This document shows, piece after piece, positions 34,167 to 44,066 of a stretch of 64,000 nt of DNA. The translations under genes were made by a program, and so were the position numbers. The DNA comes from JBBSJZ01 sp041751935 (lineage in GTDB: Bacteria > Planctomycetota > Planctomycetia > Pirellulales > Pirellulaceae): positions 16,775-80,774 of the forward strand of contig JBGSIA010000096.1 in NCBI GenBank assembly GCA_041751935.1, given 5' to 3'. The notes beneath the pieces are model-generated. The model made no database searches. It was not told where the DNA came from and was given only the letters and a program-made list of their open reading frames with translations. Each line of letters starts with the position of its first letter. Within the stretch, counting starts at the first letter, position 1.

Positions 34167-35750
34167 TTACTTCGTGACCGGTACGACGGGTTGGATGTTC
34201 GTCAGGTCAGTCCATAGGGTTCCTTCGCCAGCGTAGAACAATTGCAATTCCAGATCGTCGGGCAACTGCTCAGCGAATTGCCACTTGTTGTACGCGGTGG
34301 GGGAGCCAAAGGCTTGGACAGCCAAGCGGAACTTATCCGCTTCAGCTTCAGCGGATAGTTGTTTCGCTGCGGCTTCGGCACGACCAAGGGTGACTTTTTT
34401 CTGTGCATCCAACTCGGCGGATTCTCGGTCAATCACCGCAACCAATTGTTTGGTTCCCGCTTCGATCTCGCGAGCCTTTTTCTCACCTTCGGCCAGTACT
34501 CCTGCCTTCATTCGTTCTGTATCGACGCGAATGCGTTCTGCTTCTAATTCGACCTTACGTTCGGCTTCGCGCAGATTCGCCTCGATACGAGCTGTCTTGG
34601 TTTCTTCGTCACGGGTCAGTCGCAGTTCGTCCGAGACGTAACCTTTTTGAATTGGTTCGCGTACCGATTGAGGAATGTAAATGTGGCGCACTAATCCGTA
34701 TAGCAACGTCAGGTGTTTGGTCGCCAGTACTTGCCTAAACTCTTCGCTTACCGACGCTTGAAAGCTTTCTCGCGACTCGCCAACAAGCAGTTCGACGGCG
34801 CCCATTTTGGAACCATTGTTGCGACAGATGCTTTCGCTTTGCGGCTCAATCACTTTCTTTTCTACGGCTTGGATGTTCCCGAATAGTTTAACGATTTGCG
34901 AGGCATCCTTAGGCATCACGCCCCAGATTGCGGAGAAATCCAGTTGAATATCGAAGCCGTCGTTGCTAGGGAAATTAATTCCCGTCTCAGCCACAGCCAG
35001 AGGTTCGCCTTGCGGGTCATGAACAGGCAATCCCTGAGCATCCAGTTGCTCTTGGACCTGAATACTCGATTCAGTGAACCCGATGTTGATGATATCGACT
35101 TGCTGTTCCTTGGGATTGATTGGATACAACCCAGGTTGCAGCACCTTCTCTTGAATCCCCGCAAATAGTCCCAACAGCGGATTGTCGGTCTGCATCGTCA
35201 CGACGCCGACATAGCCTGCAGGAATCTCTACCCATCCGCTCGTTTTTTCCTGGTCGCCAACGTGAGTCGTTTCACGTTTGACAATCTTGAACTCATAGGC
35301 GTACGGATTCGCCCGATAGCGACCAGGGCCAAACACTTTTCGCAATATGCCTTGATGCTTGGCGCGATTCTCACCTTCGAGATCGCCATCGACAAGAAAT
35401 TCTCCCGGTGGAAGAGACGCGCCGACTTTGCTCGCCACAACGCCAATCTCTCCGGGGCGAATCACGACATCAGGAACGATATTTCGTTCCCAATAGATTG
35501 GGTTATAAAAATGTCTTCCCGGTCCACGCATCTGTTCGTGTACGCCGACTTCGCTGCCACGTGACAACCGACCCGGTTCCGATTCGACTTGTCGCATGAC
35601 CATGGGACCCTTGTATCGCAATTGCAACGAGTGTCCCTCAGGAACATAAATGTGGCAGACAAACCACTGGAAACAGAAGTACAGACCCAGTACGATCCAT
35701 AGGCTGCTGAATACAAGTCCAATCCAAGATTTTGCTTGTCGATAGTTCAT
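34167..35750 (-). CDS. SPFH/band 7 membrane protein with repeated head modules (second of pair)
   Basis: A 527-residue protein with one N-terminal membrane helix (about 11-34). It then has repeated modules of the form I.PG..GVV......GI...VL.PG.Y..NP, seen at MRGPGRHFYNP, VFGPGRYRANP and VLQPGLYPINP. An SPFH/band-7 domain follows (about 230-385), then a charged, heptad-like coiled coil rich in E/A/K/R (about 385-480) and a short C-terminal domain. Its ATG overlaps the upstream paralogue's stop as ATGA. SPFH proteins form large membrane rings around proteases or lipid domains. Repeat-SPFH-coiled coil order recalls the major vault protein. Confidence 0.88.
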   Translation of the reverse strand: MNYRQAKSWIGLVFSSLWIVLGLYFCFQWFVCHIYVPEGHSLQLRYKGPMVMRQVESEPGRLSRGSEVGVHEQMRGPGRHFYNPIYWERNIVPDVVIRPGEIGVVASKVGASLPPGEFLVDGDLEGENRAKHQGILRKVFGPGRYRANPYAYEFKIVKRETTHVGDQEKTSGWVEIPAGYVGVVTMQTDNPLLGLFAGIQEKVLQPGLYPINPKEQQVDIINIGFTESSIQVQEQLDAQGLPVHDPQGEPLAVAETGINFPSNDGFDIQLDFSAIWGVMPKDASQIVKLFGNIQAVEKKVIEPQSESICRNNGSKMGAVELLVGESRESFQASVSEEFRQVLATKHLTLLYGLVRHIYIPQSVREPIQKGYVSDELRLTRDEETKTARIEANLREAERKVELEAERIRVDTERMKAGVLAEGEKKAREIEAGTKQLVAVIDRESAELDAQKKVTLGRAEAAAKQLSAEAEADKFRLAVQAFGSPTAYNKWQFAEQLPDDLELQLFYAGEGTLWTDLTNIQPVVPVTK

Positions 35751-37468
35751 TGTTCTTCTCCAGCCGATTGTGTGACAATTGTTTCGGTACCGGGCACTGG
35801 TTGGGCGTTGATCACTTCTGTGGTAGCCTTTTCGTTCGACTGGGCAATCGCGCCCGGCTCCGTTGTCAATACTGGTGGCACGGTTTGATTGAAATCTTTG
35901 AAGATTTCCATCAGTGGGCTATCCGCAGTGTTGACCATCATTTTGCGGAAGCTCGGAGCCATCTTGCGAAGCATGACCCAGCGTGCGTACTCATCACCGC
36001 TTCCTTTATAGGCCTCAACAGCTTTAGCCCATCCAGCGGCCTCGGCTTCGTTTTCGAACCCGATGACGTCGGCTGCGGCTTGCCCAAGTGCTGTGATCGC
36101 TTGAGCTTGATCTTCTGCCGCCGCTAGTTCTGTTGTCGCCACCGCTTTGCGTTGTTCCGCCCCAATAACCGCGACTTCTTGGGTTCGCTGAGCCTCGGTC
36201 GTCAGCGTAACGACTTCCTGCTCCACCTCGACGAGTGCTTCTTTTCTCGCGACCAATTCTTGCTCGATACGCAGTTGTTGCTCGCTCATTTGTTGTTCGA
36301 TTTGCTTTTGATATTGCTCCGCCTCTTGCGTCGCAATCTGTCGCTGACGAACCGGCTCGGCGATCTGCTGTGGTGGCGAAATTCGTGTGATCAAAGCCTG
36401 GACAATTTCGATGCCTTGCTCATCACAAGTCTTGGCGAGAGTTTGCTGAAAGTCTTCCTGAAACTGCAGTCGCTTCTCACCTAGAATGAAGTCTCGCCCC
36501 GAATGATCACTGCCTCGAAGCCGGCAAAACGATCGTGCATTGGGCAGAATGATCTTTTGGATGATCTCTTCTTCAACACGTGCATCCATTCCGTTATCGT
36601 TTGTTGCATCATTATAAGTTACAAAGACTTCAGCGGCCCGTTCGGGGTCGACACGAAATTCAATTCGTCCGTCAAGCTTGACCCAAAATCCGTCACGGCT
36701 GGGGAAACCCATTTCGCCGCCGGTGTCGAGATTGAATCGTTGACTGCGGCAATCGACCAGCGACACTCGGGCGACGTAGGGATTGATGTAGTAAACGCCT
36801 GAGTCCAGCGTTTTGGCTTGAATTCCTCGCTTGCCTGCTTCGACGGTCAGTTCATTGGGGTTTTCCGCCAGCGGTGCCGAGAGCAATGCCACCACTCCCC
36901 TGAATCCCGCTGGAATAATGACTGGTTCATGTAACTCAACGAGTTCAACGTAGTTGTGACGATCGATCTCGGGAGTGCTGCCAGCTTCATAGACGATCGC
37001 ATTGAGTGGATAACGGCCCGGCCGAAGCACCTCTTCGGCGATCCCTTTATGTGTTGCATCTGTGGCGATCAAGTTTCCATAACCCAAATCGTCGCCATAC
37101 AATCGGATGCGAACACCGAGACGATTTTCGGGAATCTCGACCTGCGACACAACGTCCCAGTCCCAATTCCACGGGTTGTAAAAATAGCGACCTTCGGTGA
37201 GCACTTTTTCTTGAATGCCCTTGTATTTGCCAAAATCATTCTCAGCGACGACTTCGATGGAGTTGGGAATCTCCTGGCCCGTTTTGCGTGTCAGCACTGC
37301 GATCATCCGACTGGGCACTTCGATGCGGCAGAACATGAACACCCAAACGGCCAAACCAAGAAGTGAAACGACGGCTAAAAAAACTACACTGCCGATTTTT
37401 CCAGCACTACTGATTCGTCGTAACATATCGTCGCGAGCAGCGTCTGGATTGTTGTAACGGTTTGACAC
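35747..37468 (-). CDS. SPFH/band 7 membrane protein with repeated head modules (first of pair)
   Basis: A 573-residue paralogue of the following gene. GTG 37468 is chosen because AGAGGA lies eight bases upstream and the residues before it look noncoding. A membrane helix covers about 25-46. Three head modules follow (KVLTEGRYFYNP, EVLRPGRYPLN, KTLDSGVYYINP), then an SPFH domain starting near FPSRDGFWVKLDGRIEF. A long coiled coil (QIEQQMSEQQLRIEQELVAR onward) contains Gln/Glu-rich heptads and QRKAVATTELAAAEDQA. The short C-terminal tail is Thr/Val/Glu-rich. Stop and start of the pair overlap, so equimolar synthesis and hetero-oligomer formation are likely, though inferred. Confidence 0.88.
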   Translation of the reverse strand: MSNRYNNPDAARDDMLRRISSAGKIGSVVFLAVVSLLGLAVWVFMFCRIEVPSRMIAVLTRKTGQEIPNSIEVVAENDFGKYKGIQEKVLTEGRYFYNPWNWDWDVVSQVEIPENRLGVRIRLYGDDLGYGNLIATDATHKGIAEEVLRPGRYPLNAIVYEAGSTPEIDRHNYVELVELHEPVIIPAGFRGVVALLSAPLAENPNELTVEAGKRGIQAKTLDSGVYYINPYVARVSLVDCRSQRFNLDTGGEMGFPSRDGFWVKLDGRIEFRVDPERAAEVFVTYNDATNDNGMDARVEEEIIQKIILPNARSFCRLRGSDHSGRDFILGEKRLQFQEDFQQTLAKTCDEQGIEIVQALITRISPPQQIAEPVRQRQIATQEAEQYQKQIEQQMSEQQLRIEQELVARKEALVEVEQEVVTLTTEAQRTQEVAVIGAEQRKAVATTELAAAEDQAQAITALGQAAADVIGFENEAEAAGWAKAVEAYKGSGDEYARWVMLRKMAPSFRKMMVNTADSPLMEIFKDFNQTVPPVLTTEPGAIAQSNEKATTEVINAQPVPGTETIVTQSAGEEQ

Positions 37469-37751
37469 CGGAAGTGTCCTCTGAATGCAAGAAAGGGGAG
37501 TCGTACCATAGAGCGGGCACCAGAAAGTTAGCACTCAAGGCGCGAAGACGACAAAAATTTTCCAGAAACATGTGCGTTCTCAGGTATTTCGCCGTATCCC
37601 GCGACGGATTCGACGGTGAACGTTTGGTTGGATCTCTGTTTTGGAGAGTTGGATTTGATTGTCCCGTCGCTCACCTGGGAGTCATCACAATAACGATTAA
37701 ACTGCTCTTAACGACATTGATGCTCTCTTGCCTTTTTCTGGTATTTGTTTG

Positions 37752-39767
37752 ATGAATGCGATTTGTCCCGCTATACGCGTTTTCGCTGCCGTTTTGGTTA
37801 ACGCGATTACCTGCATTTGTTTCGCTCATGACGGTCCGGCCGGCCATCAACACAGCAACCTGGAGGACGAGAACGCCGCGGGTGTGTTCACCACCCGCGA
37901 TAGCCCACTGTCGCTACCGCTGGCCAAACAAGAGGACGCTTTTCATTTCGTTGTCTATGGCGACCGGACTGGTGGTGTGCCGGCAGGTTTAAAAGTGCTC
38001 GAGCAAGCCGTTGTGGATACTAACTTGCTCGATCCCGATTTAGTGATGACGGTGGGTGACCTGATCCAGGGCTACAACGATACGCCCGAGTGGCTGCAGC
38101 AAATGGCCGACTACAAGGCGATCATGGATCGATTGAACATGCGTTGGTTCCCTGTTGCTGGCAATCACGACGTCTATTGGCGAGGTCTGGGAAAGGCTCC
38201 CACTGGTCAGCACGAGTCGAACTACGAGAAACACTTTGGCCCCCTGTGGTACTCGTTCGAGCATAAGAACGCCAACTTCATTGTGTTGTACAGCGACGAA
38301 GGTGATGCGACCACTAATGAAAAAGGCTTTAACTCGGGACGATTGCAAACGATGAGCGACGCTCAATTGGCGTTTCTAAAACAGTCGCTGGAAAAGAATA
38401 AATCGCTGGCGCACCAGTTCGTCTTCTTGCATCACCCACGTTGGATCGGCGCTGGTTACACCGACGGGAATTGGGATACCGTTCACCAGATGCTGAAGGA
38501 TGCTGGAAACGTCAGCGCCGTGTTCGCTGGTCATATTCACCACATGCGATTTGACGGCCCGAAAGACGGTATTGCGTACTACACGTTAGCAACCACCGGC
38601 GGTTCATTGTCCGCCGAAATTCCGGATGCAGGCTTTCTGCATCACTTGAATGTAGTGACGGTACGTCGCGAATCCGTAACTGTGGCGGCGTTACCGATTG
38701 GTGCAGTGATCGATCCGAAAGATTTCACGCCGGAATTTCTTGCCGAGATCGATAAGGCAAGGGCCGTGCGACCGGTCGAATCCGCAAACAACGTGTTGAT
38801 GCAAACGGATGGTTCGGCCAACGGGGACGTCACCTTCACGCTTGCCAATACGAGTTCACAAGCAATCGATGTCACCGCGTCGATGGAAACGCTCGGGCGT
38901 GATTGGGTGCCGACGTTGGATCACGATCATTTTAGAATCGAGGCTGGTGAAACGAAGCAACTTCGTGTGGGCTTGCATCGCTATGCGGACCTCACAGCAG
39001 AATTGACGACTCCACAAATTCGCTTGGATATAGTGTATGTGGGACAGACGGCGCGGATTGCATTGCCGCTTGTGATCACGCCGATTTCGTTTGATCTGGC
39101 GGCGGTCCCTGCGGACTACTTCACCAATTCCAAGAACCACTGCTTGCAAGTCGACAGCGAGCGATCGGCGGCACGCATTGCATCTGACGAATTCAATCTT
39201 CCCCAAGGTCCATTCACACTCGAAGCATGGATCAGGCCGCAGCAATCTCCTGGTCAACGTGGAGTCGTGGCAAAAACAGAAAATAGCGAATATGCGATTT
39301 TCATGGACGAAGGCGTTCCGCAATTTGATGTGCACTTGAGCGGACGCTACGTGATGGCCAAAGCGAAAGACGTGTTAATCAATGATCGCTGGACTCACAT
39401 CGCCGGGGTCTTTGATGGCAGTGAAGTTCGGCTGTATGTCGATGGAAAGATCGTGGCTAGCCAAGCGGGGCGAGGCAAGCGGACAACGAACGAACTACCG
39501 CTGTTTATTGGAGCGGACACCAGCGACAGCGGACAACCGACTCGGGCTTTCCTCGGCAGTGTGGACGAGGTTCGGCTGTCCGGCCGAGCAATTTATGAGG
39601 TCGACTTCACTCCCCAGAAACGCTTGCCGCCAACAACGGACACGCTACTTCTTTTCAATCTGGACCAGCGACTTGGTCCGTTCGTGCTCGACCGCAGCCC
39701 CACCGCAGCCAAGGCGGTCTTAGGTGCCGAATCAAAACTTATGCCAGTAGCGGATTTGGCGAACTAG
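37752..39767 (+). CDS. Exported metallophosphoesterase with LamG-like domain
   Basis: A 671-residue protein; ATG 37752 gives a signal peptide ending at CFAHD (about 27). Residues about 55-350 form a calcineurin-like phosphoesterase with all metal motifs: VYGDRTGG, VGDLIQGY, AGNHDVYW, FLHHP and AGHIHHM. A beta-sandwich segment follows. The C-terminus (about 470-640) is a concanavalin/LamG-like jelly roll marked by GPFTLEAWIRP, WTHIAGVFDGSEVRLYVDG and GSVDEVRLSGRA. LamG domains bind glycans or proteins, so the enzyme may act on a surface polymer's phosphoesters. The gene is monocistronic and diverges from the SPFH pair across 283 bp. Confidence 0.92.
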   Translation: MNAICPAIRVFAAVLVNAITCICFAHDGPAGHQHSNLEDENAAGVFTTRDSPLSLPLAKQEDAFHFVVYGDRTGGVPAGLKVLEQAVVDTNLLDPDLVMTVGDLIQGYNDTPEWLQQMADYKAIMDRLNMRWFPVAGNHDVYWRGLGKAPTGQHESNYEKHFGPLWYSFEHKNANFIVLYSDEGDATTNEKGFNSGRLQTMSDAQLAFLKQSLEKNKSLAHQFVFLHHPRWIGAGYTDGNWDTVHQMLKDAGNVSAVFAGHIHHMRFDGPKDGIAYYTLATTGGSLSAEIPDAGFLHHLNVVTVRRESVTVAALPIGAVIDPKDFTPEFLAEIDKARAVRPVESANNVLMQTDGSANGDVTFTLANTSSQAIDVTASMETLGRDWVPTLDHDHFRIEAGETKQLRVGLHRYADLTAELTTPQIRLDIVYVGQTARIALPLVITPISFDLAAVPADYFTNSKNHCLQVDSERSAARIASDEFNLPQGPFTLEAWIRPQQSPGQRGVVAKTENSEYAIFMDEGVPQFDVHLSGRYVMAKAKDVLINDRWTHIAGVFDGSEVRLYVDGKIVASQAGRGKRTTNELPLFIGADTSDSGQPTRAFLGSVDEVRLSGRAIYEVDFTPQKRLPPTTDTLLLFNLDQRLGPFVLDRSPTAAKAVLGAESKLMPVADLAN

Positions 39768-39853
39768 TGCGGTTATGGCTACGACTATTCGCGTAGACAG
39801 GTGGATGTTAATATACCATTTTTGGCAGTACCACCCTTCGGAGTTGCACGCAC

Positions 39854-40270
39854 GTGGACGAACTAATTCAACAATTGACGAGTAGACTGGGGATTGATGC
39901 TTCTGTTGCTAAAACCGCGACGGCTAAAGCAATGGCAATGGTCCGAGAGCACGTTGGTGACGACCTGTTCAGTAAGATCAGTGCGGCCATTCCTGGGGCT
40001 CATGAATCCGCGGTCGAGGGTGCTGCCGCACCTGCGGGAGACTCGGGCGGAATGCTGGGCAAGCTAATCGGAATGGCGTCGACCGCATTGGGCAGCGAGG
40101 CTGGAGGCGGTTTGGAATTGGCAGCGTCACTGACAGGAGCCGGGGTCGATAAAGACAAGATCGGCGGCTTTCTCGAATTGGTCATCGCCTACATCAAGGA
40201 AAAGGCAGGGGCGGAGGTTGTTGATCAAGTACTCGCCAAGTTCCCGATGCTCAAGACGCTTCTTGGCTAA
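39854..40270 (+). CDS. Small DUF2780/DUF2267-like helical protein
   Basis: A 138-residue protein starting at GTG 39854. Helical N- and C-terminal parts (LIQQLTSRLGIDASVAKTAT and GGFLELVIAYIKEKAGAEVV) flank a Gly/Ala-rich linker. The pattern of repeated helices and C-terminal LAKFPMLKTLL resembles DUF2780/DUF2267 proteins, whose role is unknown. No signal peptide or membrane helix is visible. It lies alone, 86 bp after the phosphoesterase and 115 bp before the next gene. The start lacks a strong Shine-Dalgarno sequence. The family assignment is tentative. Confidence 0.7.
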   Translation: MDELIQQLTSRLGIDASVAKTATAKAMAMVREHVGDDLFSKISAAIPGAHESAVEGAAAPAGDSGGMLGKLIGMASTALGSEAGGGLELAASLTGAGVDKDKIGGFLELVIAYIKEKAGAEVVDQVLAKFPMLKTLLG

Positions 40271-40384
40271 TTTGACGACCAATACCTGGTGAGAGTCGCA
40301 ACAGATAGTGTTTTGCGTTGGTCGATTGCTATTGGATCGAGTATGTTCATTAGGAATCGTTGGACTGAAAAATCTCTCCGCTAA

Positions 40385-42697
40385 ATGTTCTTCATGCTCA
40401 GTCGCGCCATCCCCAACCGCTCGCTTATTCTACTGTTTGTTTCGCTTATCTCGGCCCATGCGGTTGCAGACGAATCGTCACGCCAAGCTGCTTTCCGCGA
40501 TGCACTTCTGCCGCTGCTGAGAACCTATTGTTTCGATTGCCATGGTGCCGATGGCGAAGGCGATGTCACGTTGGATGCGGACAACTCGCCGGAGAAGCTA
40601 CAGCAGAATCGTGTGCTGTGGACGCGCGTGCTTACTCAAGTTCGGGCGGGAACGATGCCGCCCGCTGGCAGTGAAATGATGGACGCGTCATCGCGATCCC
40701 GCATGATTTCGCTGATCGACGAGTTGGCCAATGCGGTCGATTGTGTGCGCAACCCCAATGCGGGAAAGGTCGCACTGCGGCGACTGAATCGAAACGAGTA
40801 TCGCAACACAGTTCGCGATTTGACGGGTGTTGATTACGCTGCCGCAGAAGGCTTTCCTGGCGACGATGTCGGGTACGGATTCGACAATATCGGCGATGTA
40901 CTGTCGCTGCCGCCTCTGCTTGTGGAGAAGTACCTTGATGCCGCCGAAGCAGTTGCCGGACAAGCAATCTACACACCGCCACCACCACAAATCTTCGAGA
41001 TCGATCGTGCTCCGTCTTCGTTAAGCGATGCGGAAAAGTACGCGCGAGGCGATCGTGTGACGCTCGCCTCGAAAGGCACAGTCGCCTTGGAAGTGGACGT
41101 GCCGTTTCGTGGGGATTTTGTGTTGACGATTACAGCCAGCGGAGATCAGGGCGGCGACGAACCGGTAAAAATGGAAGTTGTCTCCGGTCGCGATAAGCAA
41201 ATCGTGGACGTTCCAAGTAAGACGGCAAGCGATTATCCGGTTAACTTGAAATTAGCAACCGGCAAGCGATCGATTGAACTGACGTTCATCAATGATTTCT
41301 ACGTGGAGGGAAAAATCGATCGTAATTTGCACTTGCACCATCTGCACCTGAAGGGCGAAGAGAAGCGGTTTCAATACGTTGCGCCCGATAACTTGCCGGA
41401 TAGCCACAAGTACATCCTGTTCGTGTCACCGAGCAAAAGTGTTTCGGTTGAACAAGCGACGAACTCGGTTGTTAGTCGTTTGGCGAGTCGTGCGTTCCGT
41501 CGACCGGCAAGCAACGATGAGGTCCAACGTTTCGGCAGATTGGCCGCGCAAGTTCGCGCCGATGGCGGCAGTTTTGAGGAGAGCATTCAAGTCGTGTTGC
41601 AAGCGATCCTCGTCTCACCGCATTTCATTTATCGGGTGGAGCGACCACTGAGCCCCGATGCACGCGGAAAGGTTCAACCGATCAACGAGTACGAGTTGGC
41701 GACCCGAATTTCATACTTTTTGTGGAGTAGTATGCCGGACGACGAGCTGCTGCTCTTGGCACATCGAGGCGAACTGCGCGATCGAAAGAAGCTGCTTGAT
41801 AAAGTGGGGCGGATGATCATGGACCGACGAGCGAACCAGTTCGTGGAAAATTTCGCCGGACAATGGTTGCAACTACGAAATCTGGATAATGTCAAACCTG
41901 ACGTGACCCGGTTTCGTGGATTTGACGATTCGATCCGCGAGTTGATGGAAAGGGAAACATTGACATTCTTTGCTGGAGTGATGCGCAAGAATATGCCGGC
42001 TACGGCACTGTTGGATGCCGACTTCACGTACTTGAACGAACCGTTGGCCAAATACTATGGCATCAGTGGAGTCAGTGGCGAGGAGTTCCGCCAAGTATCG
42101 CTGTCGGGCACCCATCGCGGCGGATTGCTGACTCATGCCAGTGTGCTGACCGTGACGAGCAACCCTGGTAGAACCAGTCCTGTGAAACGTGGCAAATGGA
42201 TCTTAGAAAACTTGCTCAACACGCCACCACCGCCGGCGCCACCGAATGTACCAGAGTTGGAGAAAGGGAAACTGGTTGGCACCTTGCGTGAGCGAATGGA
42301 ACAGCACCGCGTTAATCCCGCCTGTGCGGCGTGTCATTCAGTTATGGATCAACTGGGGTTTGCACTGGAGAATTTTGATGCTGTGGGTCGTTGGCGGACT
42401 CGTGACGGGCGCGACGAGATCGACGCCAGAGGCGAATTACCCGATGGTTCAAAATTCAATGGTGTAGAAGATCTGCGAGCCTTGTTGTCGAACCAACGCA
42501 GTGACCAATTCGTGCGTTGTTTGGCTGAGAAGTTGCTAATTTACGCTACCGGTCGCGGCACCGAGTATTACGACAAATGTGCCATCGACAAGATCATGGC
42601 CGACGCCAAGAGCTATAATTTCAAATTCGCGTACTTGATTTCAGCTATCATTGAGAGTGATCCGTTTCAACGAATCGGCCAACGAGAAGGAAGTTAG
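40385..42697 (+). CDS. Planctomycete cytochrome c DUF1587-1595 protein
   Basis: A 770-residue exported protein with a signal peptide ending AVADES (about 28). An N-terminal class I-like c heme site is YCFDCHGADGEG with CxxCH. The planctomycete set follows in order: DUF1587 (LRRLNRNEYRNTVRDLTG), DUF1595 (SRAFRRPASNDEV), DUF1592 (YELATRISYFLWSSMPDDEL), DUF1588 (SNPGRTSPVKRGKWILENLL, with a second CxxCH, ACAACHSVMD) and DUF1585 (GTEYYDKCAIDKI). With two heme sites it is probably an extracytoplasmic electron carrier or oxidoreductase; no reaction is established. It is two bases upstream of the DUF1552 gene, its usual partner. Confidence 0.92.
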   Translation: MFFMLSRAIPNRSLILLFVSLISAHAVADESSRQAAFRDALLPLLRTYCFDCHGADGEGDVTLDADNSPEKLQQNRVLWTRVLTQVRAGTMPPAGSEMMDASSRSRMISLIDELANAVDCVRNPNAGKVALRRLNRNEYRNTVRDLTGVDYAAAEGFPGDDVGYGFDNIGDVLSLPPLLVEKYLDAAEAVAGQAIYTPPPPQIFEIDRAPSSLSDAEKYARGDRVTLASKGTVALEVDVPFRGDFVLTITASGDQGGDEPVKMEVVSGRDKQIVDVPSKTASDYPVNLKLATGKRSIELTFINDFYVEGKIDRNLHLHHLHLKGEEKRFQYVAPDNLPDSHKYILFVSPSKSVSVEQATNSVVSRLASRAFRRPASNDEVQRFGRLAAQVRADGGSFEESIQVVLQAILVSPHFIYRVERPLSPDARGKVQPINEYELATRISYFLWSSMPDDELLLLAHRGELRDRKKLLDKVGRMIMDRRANQFVENFAGQWLQLRNLDNVKPDVTRFRGFDDSIRELMERETLTFFAGVMRKNMPATALLDADFTYLNEPLAKYYGISGVSGEEFRQVSLSGTHRGGLLTHASVLTVTSNPGRTSPVKRGKWILENLLNTPPPPAPPNVPELEKGKLVGTLRERMEQHRVNPACAACHSVMDQLGFALENFDAVGRWRTRDGRDEIDARGELPDGSKFNGVEDLRALLSNQRSDQFVRCLAEKLLIYATGRGTEYYDKCAIDKIMADAKSYNFKFAYLISAIIESDPFQRIGQREGS

Positions 42698-42699
42698 AA

Positions 42700-44043
42700 A
42701 TGCCTGTAAGCCTTTCCAGACGAACCGTACTGCGTGGTTTAGGGACCGCGATCGCCTTGCCACTGTTGGACGTGATGTCGCCGACTCGGTTGTTAGCAGC
42801 AGCGGCTGCCGAATCCAAGTCGCCCATGCGGATGGGTTTCTTTTACGTTCCCAACGGCATGCACATGCCCGATTGGACTCCGGGCAATGAAGGCAAAGGC
42901 TTTGATCTGAAGCCGACGCTGGCCAAGCTTGCCGATCACAAAAATGACTTCAATGTGCTGACGGGGCTAACGCTTGACAGCGCCGCAGCCCATGGTGATG
43001 GTGGCGGCGATCATGCTCGCAGTGTTGCGGCTTTTTTGACCGGCGCGCATCCTCGCAAAACGAATGGTGCTGATATTCAAAATGGGATTTCCGTCGATCA
43101 AGCCACGGCGCAACAAGTAGGTCAGGCGACTCGTTTTGGGTCACTTGAATTGGGACTCGAAGCAAGTAGCCAAGCCGGGAATTGTGATAGCGGGTATAGC
43201 TGTGCTTACGCTTCTAACATGTCTTGGCGAGGCCCAACCAACCCTGTCTCCAAAGAAATCGATCCGCTCGCTGTATTCGATCGCTTGTTCGCTGGCCAAA
43301 CCATCAAGGAGACTCGCACAGCGAAAAGTGTTCGCGAGAAGTATCGCAAGAGCATTCTGGATTTCGTGCTTGAAGATGCTCAACGACTTCACCGTGCATT
43401 GCCTGCGGTAGACCAACGAAAGCTCGACGAGTATTTGTACAGCGTCCGTGACGTGGAGAAGCGAGTCAACGGTGCCGAACGACTGATGGTGGGAGAAGAC
43501 GGAGTGCCCGACTATCCTCGACCTAGTGGCGTGCCAAAGGAACTTGCCAAGCACAGTGAATTGATGATGGACATGGTGGCACTTGCGTTTCAGACCGACA
43601 GTACGCGGATTCTATCGTTCATGTTCACCAACGCTGGCAGCAACCGTAGCTATCCCGAAATTGGCATCAATGAAGGTCATCACGAGTTGTCGCACCACGG
43701 CAAGAGTGAGCACAAGCAAGAGGGAATTGCCGCAATCAATCGCTATCATGCCGAGCGATTCAGTTATCTGCTTTCGCGGCTCAAGGGAGTGCACGAGGGC
43801 GACCGCACTTTGCTGCAAAACTGCATGCTCGTTTATGGCAGCGGCATCAGTGACGGTGATCGACATAATCACGACGACTTGCCGATTCTGTTGGCCGGTA
43901 ACGCAGGCGGTCGCATCGAATCGGGGCGACACATTCGCTATAAGAACGGCACGCCTCTTTGTAATTTGTACGTATGGATGATGCAGCAAATGGGTGCAAA
44001 GGTCGATAAGTTCGGCGACAGCAACGGTGTCCTGAAGGTCTAG
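42700..44043 (+). CDS. DUF1552 family protein with Tat-like signal
   Basis: A 447-residue protein. The N-terminus has SRRTVLRGLGTAIALPLLD, a twin-arginine signal, so it is exported folded. Typical DUF1552 segments are FFYVPNGMHMPDWTP, GDGGGDHARSVAAFLTG, DPLAVFDRLF, LLSRLKGVHEG and SGISDGDRHNHDDLP. The His/Asp-rich motifs parallel DUF1501, suggesting a metal-dependent alkaline-phosphatase-like fold, but this is inference. It begins two bases after the DUF1587-1595 gene and the pair is surely co-translated. Paired occurrence is common in planctomycetes and suggests that the cytochrome and this enzyme form one exported system. Confidence 0.92.
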   Translation: MPVSLSRRTVLRGLGTAIALPLLDVMSPTRLLAAAAAESKSPMRMGFFYVPNGMHMPDWTPGNEGKGFDLKPTLAKLADHKNDFNVLTGLTLDSAAAHGDGGGDHARSVAAFLTGAHPRKTNGADIQNGISVDQATAQQVGQATRFGSLELGLEASSQAGNCDSGYSCAYASNMSWRGPTNPVSKEIDPLAVFDRLFAGQTIKETRTAKSVREKYRKSILDFVLEDAQRLHRALPAVDQRKLDEYLYSVRDVEKRVNGAERLMVGEDGVPDYPRPSGVPKELAKHSELMMDMVALAFQTDSTRILSFMFTNAGSNRSYPEIGINEGHHELSHHGKSEHKQEGIAAINRYHAERFSYLLSRLKGVHEGDRTLLQNCMLVYGSGISDGDRHNHDDLPILLAGNAGGRIESGRHIRYKNGTPLCNLYVWMMQQMGAKVDKFGDSNGVLKV

Positions 44044-44066
44044 CCGATAGAAGAACGACTCTACGG

